Notes: generated by a model from the letters alone, not told the origin. Shown: positions 24,788 to 33,188, counted from the first letter of the stretch. The stretch is DNA of 64,000 nt from WJJR01 sp964440935 (GCA_964440935.1 CAYTTY010000017.1:1-64000), one strand, 5' to 3'. Numbers and translations: made by a program.

Positions 24788-24960
24788 CAGGAGTCCCTCA
24801 GTCCTTCGGGATAGACACCGCGTGCTTACCCCGCTCCCATTTACGAGGACATTCATGCGCGGGGCTCCTGATACCTCTCCCACCGCGCCTGTCAGGACCC
24901 CGGCGCACGACTGTTGTAGCAAATGCAAGGGTTGTAGACGCGCGGTGGTCCTGACCTGCG
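24788..24960. repeat. Palindromic repeat family B, long copy
   Basis: It has CAGGAGTCCCTCAGTCC at the left end, GCGCGGGGCTCCTGA and GTCAGGACCCCGGCGCA inside, and GCGGTGGTCCTGACCTGCG at the right. It is nearly the same layout as 45355-45540. Sequence 24961-25131 has no recognisable gene. Confidence 0.75.
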
Positions 24961-25131
24961 AAACTGAAAGCAACACACTGGCCACACTGCTCGGCATTCC
25001 GATTCGTCTGCTCGGCATCTTCGCCGGGTTGTCGCTGGCGTCGAATTTTATCGGCACGATGGTGCGCAGTCTCAGGCGTCTGGCGGAACTGGAGCCGCCG
25101 GGGGTGAAGCGGGAATGAGAAACCGTCACAG

Positions 25132-25842
25132 CTAACTTGACCCAGTTGAGTATGCCGGGACGCCTGTTTGAGTGGCAATCCAATCAATCACGCCTTTGAA
25201 TACGGGGCACTTTGACTGGCCCCGATCATCAAAAAGAAGACTGCGCAGATCTGGGAGAAGATCAAGCACGCCCTTCGCGTGTACCGTGTCACGATACTCT
25301 CGCCCGAGGTACCGGTGGAACAAGTCTTCTACAATCCGCTTCGGTGGTCTATTCTGGTTTTGCTCCTCCACCGGGTGCATCCATCTCCCCAACCTGTCTT
25401 TCGTTTTCAGATGCGCTCTCAATTGGTCCTCTGCCGCCAGCAACAGCATTTCGCAATCATGCTTGAAAGCCGACGGAAAGAATCGAGAGGTCAATGCGTT
25501 TTCCCGTTTTGATTTACTCCAAGCGTAGATAGAATCCAAAGCCCTGTCTACAAGCCGCTTCTGAACGTCCTTCAGCTCATCGAGATCGTCATGCTTCCAT
25601 TCTGTGCTGAGATAATCTGTGTTTGGGTAAAGATCAGGCAACCCAACGACCAGATCCGATGCGTTGTTCTCGAGTTTTTCTGCTGCGCGAGAACCGAAGT
25701 TCTTGAAGTACTGCGATTTGCTTTGAAGCGGTATCACACGGATTCCATGGCCAGAGTTTCGAAGTGTACCGCGCCAGTTCTGAAAGAGGGAACTCAAAGC
25801 CAGTTCATCCGAACGTCCCTCCACGAAAATCCAGACGATCAA
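25132..25842 (-). CDS. DUF4276 family protein, partner of the adjoining ATPase
   Basis: A 236-aa protein. The N-terminus WIFVEGRSDELALSSLF has the Toprim-like EG-x2-D-E opening. An acidic second motif is VVGLPDLYPNTDY, and HDCEMLLLAAEDQL follows later. This matches DUF4276, a Toprim-like family I know next to AAA ATPases. Its ATG overlaps the ATPase stop by 4 bp (25839-25842), so the two are translationally coupled. It may be the effector nuclease-like part of a two-gene defence unit; that is inference. Base composition looks lower in GC than neighbours. Confidence 0.75.
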   Translation of the reverse strand: MIVWIFVEGRSDELALSSLFQNWRGTLRNSGHGIRVIPLQSKSQYFKNFGSRAAEKLENNASDLVVGLPDLYPNTDYLSTEWKHDDLDELKDVQKRLVDRALDSIYAWSKSKRENALTSRFFPSAFKHDCEMLLLAAEDQLRAHLKTKDRLGRWMHPVEEQNQNRPPKRIVEDLFHRYLGREYRDTVHAKGVLDLLPDLRSLLFDDRGQSKCPVFKGVIDWIATQTGVPAYSTGSS

Positions 25843-27128
25843 CCGTATGCCTCCAGTTCACCAGTTCTCAGCAAATCACCCAGTGTATCGCCAGTGATGC
25901 TCTTCAGCATTTTGACCAGTGACTGCCTTGACGAAGGTCTGCTCCAATTCACCCGAGCTCCATCGCGTGTCAGTACAGCGACATCGTCAAGTTCGAAATG
26001 ACTCAACAACTCGGGACTGTGGGTAGTGACAAGAACTTGTGTTCTCTCACTTGATGTCTTAATCATGTCTGCCAGAATCGGGAGAAGACGTGGGTGCAAT
26101 CCAACCTCCGGCTCATCCACTGCAATGAAAGATGGAGGAACCGGATTAAGCAAAGCCACTGCCAAGCACATGAACCGGAGCATTCCATCAGACAATTCTC
26201 CCACCTCAAATGAACGACTCATTCCAACTTCTCGAACACGCACAAGTACCCGTGGAGGAGTTCCGGGAGTCGTTTCCACAGATAGATCTTCAAATTGAGG
26301 ATATGCAGTGCGATAGAAGTCAAGTATTTCATCCCGACGATCCCTGTGATCGTAGCGTGTCATTATCTCATGGAGCGCAGTGCCTAGGTTATGACCATCT
26401 GGCTCCAAAGTCGTAGTCGCACGAATTTCTGCCGCGGACCTTCGTAGAGCCGAATCAAAACCCACGTTAAACCCAGGGTAGAATGCCATCGCCCTGAGCA
26501 GAGATCTACAGGCAGAAGGCACCGGGAACTCGTTAAAGAAGCGCATTTGAGACAACCGAAGAGATATATCTTCATTGATTGTCCTAGCTTGGGAAGTTGG
26601 TTCGCGACCCGTGTTCTCAGTTCCGGACTCCTGTGATTCGGGAAGGGCATCATCGAATGACACTAGTCTCTTCTTTCGTGGATCCCAAACCTTTGAACGA
26701 TATGGTGTGACCTCTAAGTACTTTAGCGGCGTGTCATGCCCCTCAAACGGCTCGCTGGTTCGAAGAACTTCATACGTTGGTTTAACCCGCCCAATTTTGT
26801 CCACCGATAGTTCAACATGGTAAGTGAATCGGACATCCCTGTCTAAGGGAAGTACTTCCCAGCCCTGATCCCTAATAGGTTTATGAAAGTCTATCTTCCA
26901 AGAAAATCCATCCGTCGACTCTCCCGCAGTGAAGACCGAAAACTCCCCTCCGTGCAGCTGAAGAGTCGTTGAAAGAGGTAGCTCAGTGCTCTGTGCAACG
27001 AATTGAAGCACATCTACCAGCGTGCTCTTTCCCGTGGCATTTGCGCCGATCACGACTGTCAAATCGTCAAAGTCGGCTGTGAATTTGTTCAGCAAGCGAT
27101 ATCCTGAAACTTCAATGGATTTTATCAT
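25839..27128 (-). CDS. AAA ATPase (AAA_21-like), OLD/ABC-type
   Basis: A 429-aa protein; Met at 27128 with GGGAGGAG upstream. Walker A GANATGKS lies at 28-35. The signature-like motif is ELSDGMLRFM, Walker B is FIAVDEPEVGLHP and the H-loop is VTTHSPELLSHF. This is the ABC-type ATPase class of OLD-family, RecF-like proteins. Arrangement with a Toprim-like DUF4276 partner recalls two-gene systems such as PARIS or AbiL, in which an ATPase senses phage and the partner acts. This exact family is not one I can place. Confidence 0.85.
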   Translation of the reverse strand: MIKSIEVSGYRLLNKFTADFDDLTVVIGANATGKSTLVDVLQFVAQSTELPLSTTLQLHGGEFSVFTAGESTDGFSWKIDFHKPIRDQGWEVLPLDRDVRFTYHVELSVDKIGRVKPTYEVLRTSEPFEGHDTPLKYLEVTPYRSKVWDPRKKRLVSFDDALPESQESGTENTGREPTSQARTINEDISLRLSQMRFFNEFPVPSACRSLLRAMAFYPGFNVGFDSALRRSAAEIRATTTLEPDGHNLGTALHEIMTRYDHRDRRDEILDFYRTAYPQFEDLSVETTPGTPPRVLVRVREVGMSRSFEVGELSDGMLRFMCLAVALLNPVPPSFIAVDEPEVGLHPRLLPILADMIKTSSERTQVLVTTHSPELLSHFELDDVAVLTRDGARVNWSRPSSRQSLVKMLKSITGDTLGDLLRTGELEAYG

Positions 27129-27475
27129 CTCAGTGCAACTCCTCCCATTGGGTTTGCTGACCCGCCCTTCAGGCAGCCCCATTAATGATACGAACCTGAC
27201 TTCGCGCGTTCCACGCAACATCTACTGTATCGTCGATTTCCTTCTAACTCCCTTTTTTTCTCTCCTTGACCGAAGCATATCACATTGTCCAACAACAACT
27301 TCCTCACCCCATATCACTTTGTGATCCTCCCCCAACCAATCTCGCTTGACAGCTGAACATTTGTACAGTATATGCCGTATAGACAATTAGAGGCTGGGAT
27401 GCCTCTCCCCCTTGGGCAGCGGTAGCGCCCGAGGTTGTGGCCAGCGAATCGGAATTCGACATCAGGAGGTTTGAG
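27129..27475. other. Divergent intergenic region upstream of the ATPase and zinc-ribbon genes
   Basis: 347 bp, AT-rich near 27240-27320 with a CCCTTTTTTTCTC run. Promoters for both sides are expected. No further gene seen. Confidence 0.4.
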
Positions 27476-27703
27476 ATGGGAGCAACATTAATAGGGAGAC
27501 TGTCGGCACCCATGACGTTACGGGCCGTGCCGGCGCCCACCACACGGATGACCTGCCTCTGCGGCACACCGCTGACGGCACACACCAGCCATTGGAGCTG
27601 CACCCACTGCGGACGCGCTTTCTGCCGCGACTGTGGCGGCCCGATCGCGCGCAGCGGCGGGTGTGATGTGTGCACAGTGTGCGGGAGCGGGACGTGCGGG
27701 TGA
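27476..27703 (+). CDS. Small multi-Cys zinc-binding protein
   Basis: A 75-aa protein; the ATG at 27476 has AGGAGG 6 nt upstream. Cys pairs are dense: CLC, CTHC, CRDC, CDVC, CGSGTC, with two His between. This suggests two zinc sites of the ribbon or double-ribbon type. No known domain name; it may be a DNA-binding or chaperone-like ribbon. It is upstream of the REP/RAYT unit on the same strand. Confidence 0.55.
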   Translation: MGATLIGRLSAPMTLRAVPAPTTRMTCLCGTPLTAHTSHWSCTHCGRAFCRDCGGPIARSGGCDVCTVCGSGTCG

Positions 27704-27724
27704 CTACAGAGCGAACGGTGACAC

Positions 27725-27798
27725 GCTGTCACCCGAGGGCGGGTGACAGCACAGTGAAGCGATAAACCGTGGCGTCACCCGCCCTCGGGTGACGCCAC
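27725..27798. repeat. Paired REP hairpins upstream of RAYT
   Basis: GCTGTCACCCGAGGGCGGGT (from 27725) and the inverted GTGGCGTCACCCGCCCTCGG (from 27769) form two opposed hairpins. The same hairpin lies after the RAYT gene at 28310-28335, and a related one lies at 51721-51750. Confidence 0.85.
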
Positions 27799-27817
27799 GC
27801 CGCGAATCGGAGACAGA

Positions 27818-28330
27818 ATGCCACGAAGAGGACGATCCCATTTCAAGTTCCCTACTGTGATGTTCATCACCACCACAGTGAAGGAATGGGAACGCCTCTT
27901 CGACACACCGTCAACGTGCGACTCATTACAAACACTCATGCTCGATTACGCACAATATTCGAACACTGCCATTATGGGATTCTGCCTGATGCCTCATCAT
28001 CTACACTTGATCGCAGGACACGTGGATGGCGGACCAGCTCTCTCGGCATTTATCGGAGGACTGAAATCCCTCTCATCACGAAGGCTGTTCCCGGAACGGC
28101 ACGGTATTTGGATGCGGCGATTTGATGATGTTGTCCTTTACACCGAGGATGTCTTTTACACGAACCTGAATTACATCCACGAAAATCCTGTGCAAGCAAA
28201 TCTCGTGTCGTCTCTAACTGAATGGAAATGGTCGAATGCGCGCTGCTGGATAATGGAAGAGGATTGTGACGGGATTACTAAAAATTGGGATTGGCTTAAT
28301 GGTAGCAAGCTGTCACCCGAGGGCGGGTGA
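27818..28330 (+). CDS. REP-associated tyrosine transposase (RAYT)
   Basis: A 170-aa Y1/TnpA_REP protein. The ATG at 27818 has CGGAG 6 nt upstream. The HUH motif is MPHHLHLI (H61 and H63), and the likely catalytic Tyr119 is in YIHENPVQANLV. EWKWSNA is typical of RAYT C-termini. RAYTs cut REP hairpin ends and are thought to spread REP sequences. The REP hairpins on both sides fit this. The stop TGA (28328-28330) is within the downstream REP. Confidence 0.95.
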   Translation: MPRRGRSHFKFPTVMFITTTVKEWERLFDTPSTCDSLQTLMLDYAQYSNTAIMGFCLMPHHLHLIAGHVDGGPALSAFIGGLKSLSSRRLFPERHGIWMRRFDDVVLYTEDVFYTNLNYIHENPVQANLVSSLTEWKWSNARCWIMEEDCDGITKNWDWLNGSKLSPEGG

Positions 28331-28335
28331 CAGCA
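28310..28335. repeat. REP hairpin overlapping the RAYT stop
   Basis: CTGTCACCCGAGGGCGGGTG then ACAGC. It matches the upstream REP and includes the RAYT stop codon. Confidence 0.85.
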
Positions 28336-28350
28336 CAGTGGAACCCATCT

Positions 28351-28429
28351 GTCATTCCCGCGAAAGCGGGAATCCATTTTCGAATCGCCACGAAAGGCGA
28401 AATGGATCCCCGCTTTCGCGGGGATGACA
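28351..28429. repeat. Palindromic GCGAAAGCGGG repeat
   Basis: TGTCATTCCCGCGAAAGCGG at the left pairs with CCGCTTTCGCGGGGATGACA at the right. The same core occurs inside the two 288-bp family A copies at 32148 and 59572. It lies just before the helicase. Confidence 0.85.
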
Positions 28430-28452
28430 AGCACGGCAAAAACAATATCGCT

Positions 28453-31383
28453 ATGAAACTCGAACGACTCACAGACTTCGGCATCTCCGACTGGTTTATC
28501 GCGCGGTGGCGTGAGACGATCGGCGGCAACCTGCTCGACTGGCAGGCTGATGCGATTCGTCACTTCGATCTGTTCGGGCAGCGCACGTCATCCGACCGTC
28601 ACAACCTGATGGTGATCGCACCGACATCATCGGGAAAGACTCTGCTCGCCGAACTGGCGATGGCGCATGCGCTCACGCGCCGTCGCAAGGCGGTGTATGT
28701 CGCGCCGTTGAAGGCGTTGACGATGCAGAAGTACGATCACCTGCGCACGGTGTTCGGGCCACTGGGATTCCGTGTCGTGGTGTCGACCCGCGACAACCGC
28801 AGCGCCGACGGTCTGTTGCGGCGGGGTGCATTTGATATCGCTGTGACGGTTTATGAAAAATGGCAAAACCTCTTACTGACACATCTCGATTTGCTGACGG
28901 CTGTTGATCTGATCGTATTTGACGAACCGCAGTTGTTGCTCGACCCCAAGCGCGGGCCGGTGGTGGCACATCTGTTTGACACGCTGGCGAATGTCGCCAA
29001 CGCGCCGCGCGTGCTGCTGTTGGCGGCGCGCCTGCCGCAAGCCGAACCGTTGGCGCAATACCTGAACGCGTCGGTGCAACGCGTGCATCGCCGCCCGGTG
29101 GAACTGCGTTTGGGCGTGCTCAACAACGGACGGTTCCATTTTCGTGAACACAATTCGACGACCGTCGGTGATGAAACGTTACCGTGGAATGATCATCTCT
29201 CCGACACCGAACAACCGGCGGCGTTGCTCGACACCCTGGCGGGGCGCGGCGAACGGGTCCTGGTGTTCTGCCCGTCGAAAGCCGAATGCCACCGTCGCGC
29301 GCAACTGCTTGCCGACCGTCGCGAGACATCATTTGAATTGAGCGACGACGACGAGTGGCGTCTGCACAGCGGACCGTCCCTGGCGCCGTCGCTGTTGCAG
29401 TGGCTGGCACGCGGTGTCGGTGTGCATCACGCCGACTTGACACCGCATCAACGCGCGCTCGTCGAATCGTTGTTCACCGCCGGACAAGTGAATGTGGTGT
29501 TTTGCACCGGCACGCTGGCGTGGGGTGTGAATTTACCGGCGACGACGGTGTTTATCGATGCGCAAAAATACACGACCGGTCCGCACGCGGGCCGTCTGGT
29601 TCCGATACCACTGAACCGTTTGGAATTCGAAGGTATGGCGGGGCGCGCCGGGCGCTTGGGAGTGACGGCACGGACTATGCCCCCCGAGTCATCGTCGCAC
29701 ACTCCCATCGGGCGCGGCATTCTCTGGGGACGCACCCCCTGCGAAGCCGATCTGCTGTGGCAGACCTACATCGCGCCTGAGCCCGGACTCACGGATGCCG
29801 CCGCGTACGGCGCCCCGCCGGCCTTCGCCCCTCTGCAACGATTGTTGAACTGGGTGGTCGCTGGATTGGTACGGTCGGCGGACGAGGCGGAGACGTTGGC
29901 GGAGCGGTCGCCGTTTGGGGAATGCACAAGATTGGATTCTCCATCAACGCATACAACAGCTGTAGCAACACGCGCTTCGGCACCTCGCGGTGTTCCCCCT
30001 CACCCCGACCCTCTCCCCCACGGCAAAAAACCGCCGTGGGGGAGAGGGAGTTTGTTTGCTCCCTCTCCCCCCGGGCTTTTTCGGGGGGAGAGGGCTGGGG
30101 TGAGGGGGGCATGGTCCGAAGCCGCGGCGCAACTGGCCGGCGCCGGGATGGTGCAAACCGACGGCAGTGGGCACCTGGTGCCGACACCGCGCGGATCGAA
30201 AACCGCCGCGGCCGGACTGTCGGTGTCGGCGGCGATAGCGCTCACACAGGCATGGGAAGCGTGCAACGATTTCGATCCGGCGTTGTGGACCGCGTTTCTT
30301 TCCACACTTCCCGAAGCTGCCGATGCGCGGTTGTGGTGGTCGAACAATGCACCGTATCGATCGTCGCATCACAACGGCAACATGATCGAAAGCGAATGGC
30401 GACGCCGGTTCGGCGAGGGATTTGATGAATCGATTGCGCGACGGTTCACCGACGATCCGTCGTGCATCACCGCACACATTCCCAATGACAATGCGCAAAC
30501 ACGCGCGATGCTGACGGCGCTGGTGCTCGACGACTGGGCGGCGGGCACGTCGACACGCCACCTCGAACAGGACTACCGTCTGCCGGTGGGCCGTCTCGAA
30601 CCGGTCGCCGACATGCTGGCGTGGCTGCTCGATGCGGCGGCAACATTGGCGGACACGGTACCGGATGCGCGGCGGTTTGTGCGCGACTGCCATCGGGCGG
30701 CGTTTGAAATCGGGCATGGGTTGCGCGCCGATGCGGAACCATTGGTTGATGCACTCGGACGGCTGGTGCCACGTCAAACGTTGCTCGATTTGATCGCGCG
30801 CGGATGGAGCGACCCGGCCATCATTGCCGGGCGGCGCACCGCCGACCTGGCGGGCATCGCTCCGTCCGACATTGTCAGCGAGATCATACGGCGGTGCCGT
30901 GAGTGGACCGAAGCACACGATACGACACAAGCAAGTGGTCATACCACATCACGCAAAAATACGAAACGGGCAAAGGAGGATATCATGTCACCAATTCTGC
31001 ATTTGAGCGGCGCCCCCTGCCGGGCGCGGATAGCGGTCGAACTCGCGGGCCGTCCCCTGACGCTGCGCCTGAAAAGCTTCAAGTATCTGCTGGCGCTGGC
31101 GACCGCGCGGTATCTCACCCGCGACGGATGGATCGCCAAAACCGACATCGAAGCCGGCGAAAATCAGATCAAGTATCTGTATCAACTGCGACGCGAACTG
31201 TCGCAGGCCGGACACACCGCCGACAACCTGATCGAAAACGACGGCAACGGACGGTACCGTCTGACCCTGCCGACGCAGGCGATCCGTTTCGAACTGAGCC
31301 GTCTGCTCGAACACAACGACTGGGAAATTCGGTCGCGCGCCGAGCAGTTGGCGGTGGCGGTGGATAACGCCGAAGCGGCATAA
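28453..31383 (+). CDS. Superfamily 2 (Ski2/Hel308-like) DEAD/DEAH helicase with C-terminal domain
   Basis: A 976-aa protein starting MKLERLTDF at 28453. Walker A is VIAPTSSGKTLLAE; motif II is the DEPQ variant (FDEPQLLL); motif III region LLAARLPQ. Domain 2 has VLVFCPSK, GVGVHHADL, FCTGTLAWGVNLPATTV and EFEGMAGRAGRLG, which fix the family. Around residues 493-552 it holds a palindromic family C repeat translated in-frame. The last 132 residues look like a separate wHTH-type domain (SFKYLLALATARYLTRD, QIKYLYQLRRELSQAG) and have their own ATG and SD at 30985. It could act in repair or defence. Confidence 0.85.
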   Translation: MKLERLTDFGISDWFIARWRETIGGNLLDWQADAIRHFDLFGQRTSSDRHNLMVIAPTSSGKTLLAELAMAHALTRRRKAVYVAPLKALTMQKYDHLRTVFGPLGFRVVVSTRDNRSADGLLRRGAFDIAVTVYEKWQNLLLTHLDLLTAVDLIVFDEPQLLLDPKRGPVVAHLFDTLANVANAPRVLLLAARLPQAEPLAQYLNASVQRVHRRPVELRLGVLNNGRFHFREHNSTTVGDETLPWNDHLSDTEQPAALLDTLAGRGERVLVFCPSKAECHRRAQLLADRRETSFELSDDDEWRLHSGPSLAPSLLQWLARGVGVHHADLTPHQRALVESLFTAGQVNVVFCTGTLAWGVNLPATTVFIDAQKYTTGPHAGRLVPIPLNRLEFEGMAGRAGRLGVTARTMPPESSSHTPIGRGILWGRTPCEADLLWQTYIAPEPGLTDAAAYGAPPAFAPLQRLLNWVVAGLVRSADEAETLAERSPFGECTRLDSPSTHTTAVATRASAPRGVPPHPDPLPHGKKPPWGRGSLFAPSPPGLFRGERAGVRGAWSEAAAQLAGAGMVQTDGSGHLVPTPRGSKTAAAGLSVSAAIALTQAWEACNDFDPALWTAFLSTLPEAADARLWWSNNAPYRSSHHNGNMIESEWRRRFGEGFDESIARRFTDDPSCITAHIPNDNAQTRAMLTALVLDDWAAGTSTRHLEQDYRLPVGRLEPVADMLAWLLDAAATLADTVPDARRFVRDCHRAAFEIGHGLRADAEPLVDALGRLVPRQTLLDLIARGWSDPAIIAGRRTADLAGIAPSDIVSEIIRRCREWTEAHDTTQASGHTTSRKNTKRAKEDIMSPILHLSGAPCRARIAVELAGRPLTLRLKSFKYLLALATARYLTRDGWIAKTDIEAGENQIKYLYQLRRELSQAGHTADNLIENDGNGRYRLTLPTQAIRFELSRLLEHNDWEIRSRAEQLAVAVDNAEAA
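29996..30108 (+). repeat. Family C repeat inserted within the helicase coding sequence
   Basis: CCCCCTCACCCCGACCCTCT starts it and GGGCTGGGGTGAGGGG ends it, with two hairpins between. The ORF stays open, giving a Pro/Gly/Arg-rich peptide (PHPDPLPHGKKPPWGRG and RGERAGVRGA). Unnatural-looking coding extends back to about 29930. Confidence 0.85.
30972..30987 (+). promoter_or_regulatory. Internal ribosome binding site and in-frame ATG in the helicase gene
   Basis: AAAGGAGG at 30972-30979 is followed 5 nt later by ATG at 30985 in the helicase frame. It would yield a separate 132-aa C-terminal protein. Confidence 0.5.
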
Positions 31384-31386
31384 TAA

Positions 31387-31415
31387 TGTAGGGTGGGGCC
31401 AAACACCCACCCTAC
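31387..31415. repeat. GTAGGGTGGG hairpin after the helicase gene
   Basis: TGTAGGGTGGG (31387-31397) pairs with CCCACCCTACA (31405-31415). It may act as a terminator for the helicase, although the T-tract is absent. A similar hairpin is near 32729-32757. The rest of 31416-31630 shows nothing notable. Confidence 0.55.
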
Positions 31416-31630
31416 AAACTTCAGTGGGACAGACATTTTGTCCTGAGCAGAGTGGAAGGATCTTGTCTGTCCCCAGCCGCGTAGCGGCGACGCGTTGTTC
31501 CAATTAGGAACACCGAATAGAACTGCGGAGAACCTGGGCAGTGGATGCAAACCGTTGACGTGGGGATTGGATTCAATCTAGATTGGATAGCCGACTGCGA
31601 TTCTGAAGCACCAAGCATGGTTTTCCACCG

Positions 31631-31831
31631 ATGAAGGTTCGAGAACTCATAAAGACACTCGAGGACGACGGTTGGAGGGAAGTAAGAACGCGTGGGAGCC
31701 ACCGTCAGTTCCATCACGCAATCAAGCCCGGCACCGTCACCGTATCAGGACATGACGGTGCCGATGTCCCACCCGGGACGTTATCCAGCGTGCTGAAGCA
31801 GGCTGGACTTAGACGCGGAGATAAACAATGA
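31631..31831 (+). CDS. hicA: HicA toxin
   Basis: A 66-aa HicA mRNA interferase. It has a double-stranded RNA-binding-like fold with catalytic His in RTRGSHRQFHH, and the C-terminal PPGTLSSVLKQAGL helix typical of the YcfA/HicA family. The stop overlaps the HicB start (ATGA at 31828-31831), so the two are coupled. No SD for HicA is clear. Confidence 0.95.
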   Translation: MKVRELIKTLEDDGWREVRTRGSHRQFHHAIKPGTVTVSGHDGADVPPGTLSSVLKQAGLRRGDKQ

Positions 31832-32043
31832 AGTACTTGGTCGTAGTCGAACGGGGTGAACAGGGCTGGGGCGCACATGTGCCCGATCTTCCCGGTTGCA
31901 TCGCAGCCGCAGACACACGTGATCAAGTCATTAATCTGATCCGCGAGGCCATTGAGTTCCATATCGAGGGAATGAAGCAACAGGGCGAGACCATTCCGGA
32001 GCCACATTCTGAGGGAACCATCATCGAAATATCGGCCGCTTGA
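31828..32043 (+). CDS. hicB: HicB antitoxin
   Basis: A 71-aa HicB with the partial RNase H-like fold: VVVERGEQGWGAHVPDLPGC, then the Ala-rich segment AADTRDQVINLIREAIEFHI. It lacks a long C-terminal DNA-binding domain, so it is the short form; autoregulation may need another partner. Neutralises HicA. Confidence 0.95.
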   Translation: MKYLVVVERGEQGWGAHVPDLPGCIAAADTRDQVINLIREAIEFHIEGMKQQGETIPEPHSEGTIIEISAA

Positions 32044-32147
32044 TGCCCAACAGTCCCCGCCAACTTCTTATTGTGTACTCACCAATGAGCACCGGGAAAC
32101 GCGCAGACAGGAAGAGGCCGCCTTATAAGTTTACACCATTCATCTTC

Positions 32148-32435
32148 TAAAGCGAATGTCAGAAGTATTTTCCGTTTGGGATTGCGATCCGTACTGTCGC
32201 CAGGGCTCCCCGCTGTCATCCCCGCGAAAGCGGGGATCCATTTTGCTTTTGGCCACCACTCAAAGTCTGAACTTGGATTCCCGCTTTCGCGGGAATGACA
32301 ACGAGTTATAGCAATTATCACAATTCCGTTCCGGTGTTCGAGGTCGTCGCATGGCCGTCCAGGCCAGAGGGTACGGGCGAGGCGCCCGTACTACATCGCC
32401 TTCTCAATCGGAAGATAGTTCTGAGAATCGCTCTA
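32148..32435. repeat. MITE family A, 288-bp composite copy
   Basis: TA-bounded: TAAAGCGAATGTCAGAAGT at the left and GATAGTTCTGAGAATCGCTC TA at the right. Inside are the GCGAAAGCGGGG palindrome and, from about 32308, a second TATAGCAATTATCAC start and the GCATGGCCGTC core. It has the same length as the copy at 59572-59859, with about 27 hand-counted mismatches and no indels. Confidence 0.9.
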
Positions 32436-32750
32436 ATCAGTCCACGTGGGGGCAGACACACAGGTCTGCCCCTACAGGTTGTAGGGGCGCACACTTCGAC
32501 TCCGCTCAATGCAAGCGGCTGTGCGCCCACACTCCGCGACGTATGGGATATCCTCGGAGTGTCTGCACCATTAAGATTCAAAAACCGAGTGAATCAGAAA
32601 CCTTGTCCCGAGCTTGTCGAGGGATCTTGTCTGACTGCTCTTCAACACACCATTACGCCCGGTGCTACATTGTGTCGCGCCTACGGCGATAGATCACACT
32701 CGGTGCAAACAAATCACGTACTGCGCAAAGGTGGGTGCAAAGCACCCACC
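32436..32750. other. Intergenic region with further short repeats
   Basis: 315 bp between HicB/MITE and the SnoaL-like gene. It contains CAGACACACAGGTCTGCCC and GTGGGTGCAAAGCACCCACC hairpins. No gene seen. Confidence 0.45.
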
Positions 32751-33188
32751 CTACACGACTTCCGGTTCCGGCAATACGGCCAATTGCTGCATGATTGTAA
32801 TGTTATCCGGGAACAGCCAGGTCTCGGCGATCTTGCCGTTCTTCAAACGGTATTGCACCATCCCGGTGAAATCGACGTTGCGGCCGGTTGCGGGAATACC
32901 GAGATACTCGCCGACGTGCGTGCCGCGTACGGTGAAACGTACGGCCACACGATCATCCTCGGCCGTCATGTCATCGATATCCGATTCCAGATTTGCGAAC
33001 GCAGCACCGAGTGATTCGAAAAACACACGATACGATGCCAGACTGTCGGGATTTGGGCCGGGGAAACCGTGCGTGACGATGTCCGGCGATACCGTTTCTT
33101 CGATCACGTCGAGTTCGCCGCGGTGCGTGTCATCGAAGAACCGACGGACGACGGCTTTGTTGTTCTCGATGGATGATGTGACTGACAT
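32751..33188 (-). CDS. SnoaL-like ester cyclase family protein
   Basis: A 145-aa protein; GGGAGAG upstream of the ATG at 33188. The NTF2-like SnoaL pattern is clear: NKAVVRRFFDDTHRGELDV, PDIVTHGFPGPNPDSLA and NVDFTGMVQYRLKNGKIAE ending in a Trp. This family covers polyketide cyclases and many small uncharacterised enzymes; the substrate is unknown. It lies 48 bp after the MBL gene, in the same operon. Confidence 0.88.
   Translation of the reverse strand: MSVTSSIENNKAVVRRFFDDTHRGELDVIEETVSPDIVTHGFPGPNPDSLASYRVFFESLGAAFANLESDIDDMTAEDDRVAVRFTVRGTHVGEYLGIPATGRNVDFTGMVQYRLKNGKIAETWLFPDNITIMQQLAVLPEPEVV

Noticed and set aside
24822..25118. 98-aa ORF after the DUF6265 gene
   Set aside because: Its first half lies in a family B repeat and there is no good SD. 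The hydrophobic C-terminal half is suggestive but not enough.
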